DNA from: Acidobacteriota bacterium | Lineage (GTDB): Bacteria; Acidobacteriota; Terriglobia; Bryobacterales; Bryobacteraceae | Assembly: GCA_947505565.1 (NCBI GenBank) | Contig: CANNLB010000105.1 | Location: 1 to 7,483 of the forward strand | DNA: 7,483 bases | Direction: 5' to 3' | Shown here: one piece after another, positions 1-4,172 of the stretch | Layout: the number at the start of each line of letters is the position of its first letter | Numbering within the stretch: the first letter of the stretch is position 1 | Made by a program: the position numbers and the translations under genes | Notes under the pieces: generated by a model | What the model saw: only the letters and a program-made list of their open reading frames with translations | Database searches by the model: none | What the model was told of the DNA's origin: nothing

Positions 1-737
1 TCCGCCCAGTCGCCTACCCTCAAGGCGCTCCGCATCGCGTGCGCAATCCCGGCAATCATGTCGAAGTTCCGATGCACCTGCTTACCGCCGTCGATATGGA
101 GCTTGGTCACCTCGCAGTTGTTGATCCCCGAGTTCCGCGGTTCACCCGTATAAGCCAATACCGTTCGCGAAATCAGGTCATCATGATCCACCGGCAACGC
201 CACCCGCCGAATCCCGTCCACCCGCAACTCCAACGCCCCCACCCCGCCGTACATCGCCGGATAGTAGTCCTGGCATCCCGTCGAAACCTTGATAATCCGC
301 GCCTCAATATTCTGCGCCACGTTCCGCAACGCTTCAATAGCGTAGCCCTTCCCTAGTAGTCTATTGAACGCGCTCGCCAGCGTAATAATCAACGACGACG
401 AACCACTGATCCCCGCCCCCGCCGGCGCTTCTGAATCCGTATCCAAGTCGATCCCCATCGGCGGCGCAAAGAAACGCACCAACTCCGCTAACAACGGCAG
501 CTTATACTTTTTAGCCGAGGACAACTCAGCCAGAGAACCAAACTGCTCTTGCGCTACCAGATCCCGTGACCGCAGCACAATCCGGCTGTCCTCTCTCGTC
601 CGCAGGTCGCACGTCGTATAGCGATCCACCGCAAAATGCACCGTACAAGCATTCGCATGGTACAGATACAAAGGCCAAATATCCAGGGTGCCACCCGCTA
701 CATCCACCCGGCAAGCCGATTTCGAAACAATACGCAT
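1..737 (-). CDS. GHMP-family sugar kinase, HddA-like (C-terminus cut by window edge)
   Basis: The minus-strand frame opens with ATG at 737-735 and stays open for 245 codons to the left edge, so the C-terminal part is missing. Residues 6-19 (SACRVDVAGGTLD) match the N-terminal GHMP substrate motif of the AP-R--AGG--D type. Residues 105-115 (PAGAGISGSSS) are the phosphate-binding GHMP motif 2 (P-x3-G-x-x-S/G-S-S). Residues 153-166 (TGCQDYYPAMYGGV) resemble the TG-QDQYAAAYGG motif of D-glycero-D-manno-heptose 7-phosphate kinases. The YTGEPRNSG stretch near residue 196 also fits that subfamily. Family knowledge: HddA phosphorylates heptose 7-phosphate at C1 for nucleotide-activated heptose used in surface glycans. 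The exact sugar cannot be fixed from sequence, and other GHMP sugar kinases are possible. The start lies 3 bp after the stop of the upstream membrane-protein gene, so the two are probably cotranscribed. No clear Shine-Dalgarno sequence is seen, consistent with coupling. Confidence 0.85.
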   Translation of the reverse strand, partial: MRIVSKSACRVDVAGGTLDIWPLYLYHANACTVHFAVDRYTTCDLRTREDSRIVLRSRDLVAQEQFGSLAELSSAKKYKLPLLAELVRFFAPPMGIDLDTDSEAPAGAGISGSSSLIITLASAFNRLLGKGYAIEALRNVAQNIEARIIKVSTGCQDYYPAMYGGVGALELRVDGIRRVALPVDHDDLISRTVLAYTGEPRNSGINNCEVTKLHIDGGKQVHRNFDMIAGIAHAMRSALRVGDWA

Positions 738-740
738 GAA

Positions 741-1337
741 CTAGCCAGTGTATCGCGCCAGTCTCACCTGTAACAGCCAAAGCGTCCCCACCGCCATCAC
801 CGGAACCAGCACCATCGTCCCCTGCACCATTCCCTCCGGCGTCATCCATCCCAGCACCATACTCATCGCCTCGTCGCTCAACAGCCTCGGAATCGCCAAT
901 ACCGAGCAAAGCAAAATCAGGAAACCAATCCGAATCCGGCTCCGCGCCGCCTCTTCGCCCGCCGACCCTATCGCCGCCCGCACGGCCACCGCCGCCGTCA
1001 ACAAACACGCCATCAAACTCACCACCACCAAACAAAGCAGCACCGGCAAAGGCGGCAGTACCCGCTTGCCCACCGAAACATTCACCGTCACAAATCCCAA
1101 CACCAGAATCAGAAGCCCAATCGCCCAGCCCACCAGCGCCGTCCGCCCCAACGCCGCGAGCGAAATCGGTGACTCAAACGCCACCGCCACCGCCCGAGGC
1201 GAAACATAGAACACCGACAACAACGCATACGGGATCAACAGGAACAGGTCGAGGAACTCAATTCCCTTCACCCATGGCACAATCACCCCGAACAAAAACA
1301 GCACCGCCAAGTTGGCCAATAAGGCTCCTATGCGCAT
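741..1337 (-). CDS. Six-helix integral membrane protein of unknown function
   Basis: This encodes a 198-residue hydrophobic protein with about six predicted transmembrane segments, near residues 5-23, 27-46, 66-88, 96-119, 135-152 and 172-190. A charged loop lies around residues 124-136 (GEEAARSRIR). I do not recognise the family, and no catalytic or transport motif stands out. The frame is open further upstream to 1442, but that extension is arginine-rich, overlaps the divergent RraA-like gene and lacks the look of an inner-membrane N-terminus. The ATG at 1337-1335, immediately before the first hydrophobic helix, is therefore the preferred start. It heads a probable two-gene operon with the GHMP kinase (3 bp between stop and start), so a role in transport or membrane handling of a related glycan precursor is possible but unsupported by any motif. 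No Shine-Dalgarno sequence precedes the start, and a TATTCT hexamer sits 6 nt upstream. Confidence 0.75.
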   Translation of the reverse strand: MRIGALLANLAVLFLFGVIVPWVKGIEFLDLFLLIPYALLSVFYVSPRAVAVAFESPISLAALGRTALVGWAIGLLILVLGFVTVNVSVGKRVLPPLPVLLCLVVVSLMACLLTAAVAVRAAIGSAGEEAARSRIRIGFLILLCSVLAIPRLLSDEAMSMVLGWMTPEGMVQGTMVLVPVMAVGTLWLLQVRLARYTG

Positions 1338-1357
1338 TCCAGTAGAATAGCGCCTGT
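1338..1357. promoter_or_regulatory. Candidate shared bidirectional -10 element between divergent genes
   Basis: Only 20 bp separate the two divergent start codons. They contain TAGAATA (1343-1349). On the plus strand this gives TAGAAT (5 of 6 matches to TATAAT), 9 nt before the ATG at 1358. On the minus strand it gives TATTCT (4 of 6), 6 nt before the ATG at 1337. Neither start has a Shine-Dalgarno sequence. The spacing would put both transcription starts at or within a few bases of the ATG, as in leaderless mRNAs. I found no good -35 hexamer in either direction, so this remains a candidate. Confidence 0.35.
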
Positions 1358-2104
1358 ATGCTATCTCGCAACAAAACTCTCGCGCTCGCCGTCGGCACCT
1401 GCGCTCTCCTTGGCTTCGGCTTCCAGGCCGCCCGCAAAACAAGCTCCAAAGATCCGCTCCTCGCTGGCTATGAAATCGTCACCGTCGCCGCTGTTGCCGA
1501 CGCCGTCGACCAGATCACCGGCCAACGCGGCTTCATGTCCCACGACATGCGCCCCCGCACCATCACCGCCCGCGCCGTCGGTCGCGCCGTTACTGTCTAC
1601 CTCGAGCCCACCACCCCCGAAAAAGCCACGCCCTCTCTTTCTACCCGCGAATCCACCGCCATGATCGACAACGGTAACCCTGGCGAAGTCGGCGTAATCG
1701 TCATCAAGGACGGCATCGACGTCGCTGGCATCGGCGGCCTCATGGCCACTGCCGCGAAGGCCCGCGGCATGGCCGGAGTCATCGTCGATGGCGGCGTCCG
1801 CGATCTAAAAGAGGTCCGCTCCCTCGGCCTGCCCATCTACGGCCGCAGCGTCGTCCCCTCCAGCACCGTCAGCCGCTTCGCTGGCGTCGCCCGAAACGTG
1901 CCCGTCCAATGCGCCGGCGTAGAAGTCAAGCCCGGCGACATCATCGTCGCCGATGAAGACGGGGTGGTCCGCGTCCCCGCCGCTCAGGCCGCCGAAGTAC
2001 TCAAGCGCGCCCAGGAGATCGATGAACGCGAAACAAAGATGGTACCGTTTATCCGGCTCCACAAGGCGCTCAGCAAAGCCGTCGAAGTATTCAATCGGAT
2101 TTAA
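1358..2104 (+). CDS. RraA/HMG-aldolase-fold protein with N-terminal hydrophobic segment
   Basis: This is a 248-residue protein. The RraA fold begins at about residue 38 (YEIVTVAAVADAVDQ) and runs through VIVIKDG (113-119), GMAGVIVDGGVRD (137-149), the YGRSVVPS stretch (161-168) and KPGDIIVADEDGVVRVP (191-207). These are the conserved blocks of the RraA / 4-hydroxy-4-methyl-2-oxoglutarate aldolase family, often mis-annotated as dimethylmenaquinone methyltransferase. R148-D149 match the Arg-Asp of the aldolase D-x20-R-D motif. The position 21 residues before the Arg is Gly127, where metal-dependent aldolases have an acidic residue, so aldolase activity is doubtful. Residues 8-24 are hydrophobic after a basic N-terminus, suggesting export or membrane anchoring, but no clean AxA site or lipobox is seen. 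The chosen start is the first ATG of the frame and gives the signal-like N-terminus. The gene diverges from the membrane-protein/kinase operon with a 20-bp gap. Confidence 0.85.
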   Translation: MLSRNKTLALAVGTCALLGFGFQAARKTSSKDPLLAGYEIVTVAAVADAVDQITGQRGFMSHDMRPRTITARAVGRAVTVYLEPTTPEKATPSLSTRESTAMIDNGNPGEVGVIVIKDGIDVAGIGGLMATAAKARGMAGVIVDGGVRDLKEVRSLGLPIYGRSVVPSSTVSRFAGVARNVPVQCAGVEVKPGDIIVADEDGVVRVPAAQAAEVLKRAQEIDERETKMVPFIRLHKALSKAVEVFNRI

Positions 2105-2134
2105 CTGACCCTTGTACTCAATTCAATAGCAGAT

Positions 2135-2163
2135 TACCCTAGGGGTCGTAGGGTGAAATTTTT
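2135..2163 (+). terminator. Weak stem followed by T-run after the RraA-like gene
   Basis: ACCCT (2136-2140) pairs with AGGGT (2150-2154) around a 9-nt loop and is followed by GAAA and a short T-run at about 2159-2163. The stem is only 5 bp, plus one wobble pair, and the T-run is displaced, so termination would be weak. The rest of the 2105-2211 gap shows a possible -35-like TTGTAC at 2112-2117 but no convincing -10, and no clear RBS before the PilZ start. Confidence 0.2.
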
Positions 2164-2211
2164 GCCCCCGCCGGATACTCAAATTCCATCCCGGCGTCGA
2201 TAGATGGGTAT

Positions 2212-2559
2212 ATGCGGAATAGGCGCTTTGAGCCTCGGCTAATGTGTGCAGATCTCATCGAGGTCCACTGGCGTGACAACGCGGGTGGGCTGAAGAAGAT
2301 GATCGCCAATCTCGAAGATATCTCGGCGTCCGGAGTTTGCATCCAAATGGATTCCGAGATCCCGTTGAATACGATCCTGACCGTCAGCGGCCCTAAGGGC
2401 GACTATGTCGGTCAGGTCCGGTACTGCGTCTACCGTGATATCGGTTTCTTTATCGGCGTCCAGTTCGAACCCGGCAGCAAGTGGTCCAAGCGCCAATTCA
2501 AGCCGCTGCACCTTTTCGATCCGCAGAGACTAGTTCCGGCAAACCAGCCGGAACTATAA
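2212..2559 (+). CDS. Single-domain PilZ protein (probable c-di-GMP receptor)
   Basis: This is a 115-residue protein made almost entirely of one PilZ domain. Both c-di-GMP-binding signatures are present: R-x3-R at residues 5-9 (RFEPR) and D-x-S-x-x-G at residues 36-41 (DISASG). The order and spacing are normal, and the domain closes with the usual GVQF strand at 82-85. Family knowledge: such proteins bind c-di-GMP and alter motility, exopolysaccharide synthesis or partner proteins. No effector domain is fused here, so the partner is unknown. The start is the ATG at 2212, placing the arginine motif at the very N-terminus as is common for stand-alone PilZ proteins. Base composition differs from the surroundings, being slightly G-rich rather than strongly C-rich on the plus strand. 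The last residues (PANQPEL) and the stop codon lie inside the first copy of a 40-bp tandem repeat, so the C-terminal tail may have been shaped by the repeat. Confidence 0.9.
   Translation: MRNRRFEPRLMCADLIEVHWRDNAGGLKKMIANLEDISASGVCIQMDSEIPLNTILTVSGPKGDYVGQVRYCVYRDIGFFIGVQFEPGSKWSKRQFKPLHLFDPQRLVPANQPEL
2531..2556 (+). other. 10-bp perfect hairpin at the 3' end of the PilZ gene
   Basis: TAGTTCCGGC (2531-2540) is exactly complementary in reverse to GCCGGAACTA (2547-2556), with a 6-nt AAACCA loop. The stop codon TAA follows directly at 2557-2559. The stem is followed by an A-rich rather than T-rich tract on the plus strand, so it is not a standard intrinsic terminator for pilZ. It could stabilise the mRNA 3' end. 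Only the first repeat unit can form the full stem; later copies keep only CGGC/GCCG. Confidence 0.6.
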
Positions 2560-2675
2560 AAAATTAGAAAAGGTGTCGGCAAACCAGCCGGAACTATAAA
2601 AAATTAGAAAAGGTGTCGGCAAACCAGCCGGAACTATAAAAAATTAGAAAAGGTGTCGGCAAATCAGCCGGAACT
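2537..2675. repeat. 40-bp tandem repeat, about 3.5 copies
   Basis: Units lie at 2537-2576, 2577-2616 and 2617-2656 and are identical. A 19-bp partial fourth unit (2657-2675) carries one C-to-T change at 2664, then diverges. Each unit has a GC part with the CGGC-AAACCA-GCCG inverted repeat, followed by an AT-rich part (TATAAAAAATTAGAAAA). There are no unique spacers, so it is not CRISPR. Forty is not a multiple of three, so the array is not a protein repeat. It sits between the 3' end of pilZ and the convergent TPR remnant. Read on the minus strand, each unit places T-runs shortly after the small GC stem, a loosely terminator-like order. Identity between units points to recent expansion. Confidence 0.95.
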
Positions 2676-2685
2676 GCAAAAACGC

Positions 2686-3425
2686 TCAGAGCGCTGGCGA
2701 GTCCGCCCGCCGCCACGCTCCCTGAAACTCCTTCTCCACAAACACCACACTCCCGCCCCTCTGCTGTATCTTCAGGCTCTTCAACAGGTCCGCCGATGAT
2801 CGCCCATTGCCCGGATTCTTCTCTAAATCCTTCCGGAAGACCCATTCCGCTTCCCCGGGCTTCCCCTGCCGCAATAGCGCTTTCCCTAGCGATTTCCGCG
2901 TCGGACAGTACCAATCCGGCGGCTCCACATACGACAACCCATCTTCCAACTCCACCGCTCGCCGCCACTGCTCGATCTCCGGCGACTTCTCTCCCAATCC
3001 GTGCCCCCAACGCCACACCCGCTAACGCCAACACCTGCTTAAACATCGCGACCGCCTCCGCTGGAATGTCTTTCGCAATCACGTCGATCATCCCCAACAA
3101 CTCTACCGCCGCGCCCGCCTTGCCCGGTCCCGCCAAGGCCACTCCGCGCGTATGATGGAAAATCGCCCGCAAAAACCGATCCATTTCGGTCGGCGCCACC
3201 TGCTGGATCATCTCCTCCCACTTCTCAAAACGAACCAGCACCAGCCACTCATACGCCCCGTACGCTCCCAGCATCGACATGCCATCGATCACTCCTGCCA
3301 CGTTCTTTCGCAACCTCTGCGCATAATCCCGCGTCCTGCTACCGGCCCTGCGTCACTCGCGAGTCAGCCACAAAGTACAAATTATGCGAGTAGTACCCCC
3401 ACGGATACATCCCCTGTATGGCCAC
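2686..3425 (-). pseudogene. Decayed TPR-protein gene, 5'-truncated with at least two frameshifts
   Basis: Three minus-strand frames must be joined to read one recognisable C-terminal half of a TPR protein. The upstream piece (about 3425-3342) reads GMYPWGYYSHNLYFVADS...QGR, resembling the MYP--YY-HN-HFL segment of a TPR family common in acidobacteria. The middle piece (about 3351-2990) reads DYAQRLRKNVAGV...VLVRFEKWEEM, then FHHTRGVALAG. The last piece (about 3005-2686) reads RRAVELEDGLSYVEPPDWY, then SLGKALLRQGKPGEAE with FRKDLEKNPGNG, a clear TPR, ending in AWRRADSPAL and TGA. Between the middle and last pieces some residues expected of the family appear deleted together with the frameshift. 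No start codon or N-terminal half is present. Minus-strand third positions are G-rich, mirroring the C-rich plus strand, so this was a long-resident gene. Sequencing error cannot be excluded, but two shifts plus a missing N-terminal half favour real decay. Confidence 0.7.
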
Positions 3426-3820
3426 GCGCCACCAGCCCGGCGCCGGAACGAGTCGTTTCTCGGCTCTTCCGCACTGATCGTGCCGCCGGTCAGGCATCGC
3501 TGAAGGAACCCTCTTAGAACGCATAAGATGCTGCTAGTCCCTTCGGTTTGCCCGAAAGCTCGCACATACAGGGCAGTGAACGAAATGTGCGAGTTAACCC
3601 GTTTCTCGCAGGCGACGAAGTCGAAATAGCCATCGTCCAACGCATCGGCGATCTCCAATGGCGCTTGCTCCGAAATACGAAAAATGCGCGCGCCTTTAAT
3701 GAAGATTGCTTCGCGCATGCGGCTCAATTCGCCCGCCCTGTGCGACTCATGACCAACTCTTGCGATCTCGACAGTGTCAATGCCTTCCGCCTCGGATCCG
3801 AAACGAAGCGCCTCCTGCAC
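3353..3820 (-). CDS. Unrecognised open frame, possible gene remnant
   Basis: This is a 155-codon frame starting at GTG 3820. It is open further back, without a start codon, to a TGA at about 3949-3947. The part at about 3575-3820 looks protein-like (VEIARVGHESHRAGELS, MREAIFIKGARIF, PLEIADALDDGYFDF). I do not recognise the family. In 3601-3840, 38 of 80 first codon positions on this strand are G, and the middle position has the lowest GC (34 of 80), which is the expected coding pattern. The overlapping plus-strand frame has a weaker first-position G signal (27 of 80). The 3' third overlaps the TPR remnant in another frame and is probably not genuine, so the whole may be a fragment fused to unrelated DNA. 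There is no convincing RBS. Confidence 0.3.
   Translation of the reverse strand: MQEALRFGSEAEGIDTVEIARVGHESHRAGELSRMREAIFIKGARIFRISEQAPLEIADALDDGYFDFVACEKRVNSHISFTALYVRAFGQTEGTSSILCVLRGFLQRCLTGGTISAEEPRNDSFRRRAGGAWPYRGCIRGGTTRIICTLWLTRE
3559..3593. repeat. Inverted repeat with 9-bp perfect arms
   Basis: CTCGCACAT (3559-3567) and ATGTGCGAG (3585-3593) are perfect inverted arms around a 17-nt loop. A smaller stem (TTCGG 3542-3546 with CCGAA 3552-3556) lies directly beside it. No T-run follows on either strand, so an intrinsic terminator is unlikely. The pair sits near the boundary between the TPR remnant and the unrecognised frame and could be an operator, a small RNA fold or a rearrangement scar. 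Confidence 0.5.
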
Positions 3821-4172
3821 TTCCGCCCAGAAGAGTCCACAATCGTCCGTCTCGTCAATACCGGCGGCCGGGAACTGAATAGGTTTCGAAAACTCGATCC
3901 GTTGCCCCGGACGCCGCTCACAAAAAGCGCCGCAATCCTCGGGCTGTCATGGGCCGCCAGCAGAACGCACAAGGATCTAACCCATCGAAACTAAGAAGCA
4001 ACCTACCCCTCAGGCAGACGAACAAAGCCAAGTTCTTACGGGCTGGTCCGCACCGCAAAACGTATTTCCGTCGCCTTTTCGGTCGCCGGCCGAGCCAATA
4101 ACTTTTGCCGTCGCCTCCGGGGCTGCGTTTCACGTCGCAACAGCCTGAGGCTGAACGGTATCATAAGGATCA
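3821..4172. other. Upstream region of the Omp85 operon with no supported gene
   Basis: No convincing gene is seen here. The left end (to about 3946) continues the unrecognised minus-strand frame without a start codon. The stretch from about 3995 to 4172 should hold the promoter of the outer-membrane operon, but I could not identify a clear -35/-10 pair. A short hairpin, CAGCC-TGA-GGCTG, lies at 4141-4153, just upstream of the ribosome binding site. Open frames here, including a 71-codon minus-strand one ending at 3918, are arginine-rich and look like chance. Confidence 0.4.
4164..4169 (+). promoter_or_regulatory. Closely spaced Shine-Dalgarno TAAGGA before a GTG start
   Basis: TAAGGA lies only 3 nt from the GTG at 4173. 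This is shorter than usual, but it is the only SD-like sequence near and supports the GTG over other starts, because it gives a complete signal peptide. A GTG start with tight spacing may keep expression of this large barrel protein moderate. Confidence 0.45.

Noticed and set aside
39..621. Two plus-strand frames (105 and 85 codons) over the sugar kinase
   Set aside because: Both are antisense to the GHMP kinase, whose motifs are clear on the minus strand.
2463..2474. GTTCGAACC resembling a tRNA T-arm
   Set aside because: It lies inside the PilZ coding frame (QFEPG) with no cloverleaf around it.
2537..2675. Possible CRISPR array
   Set aside because: The repeats are directly adjacent with no unique spacers, and no cas gene is nearby.
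2594..3313. 239-codon minus-strand frame running through the TPR remnant into the tandem repeat
   Set aside because: Only its first part (to about 2990) is family-like. After the frameshift it is a shadow, and the TPR signal moves to another frame.
3548..3994. 148-codon plus-strand frame opposite the unrecognised minus-strand frame
   Set aside because: First-position G content is lower (27 of 80 versus 38 of 80 in 3601-3840), there is no RBS, and the translation is not recognised. The minus strand is the better candidate.
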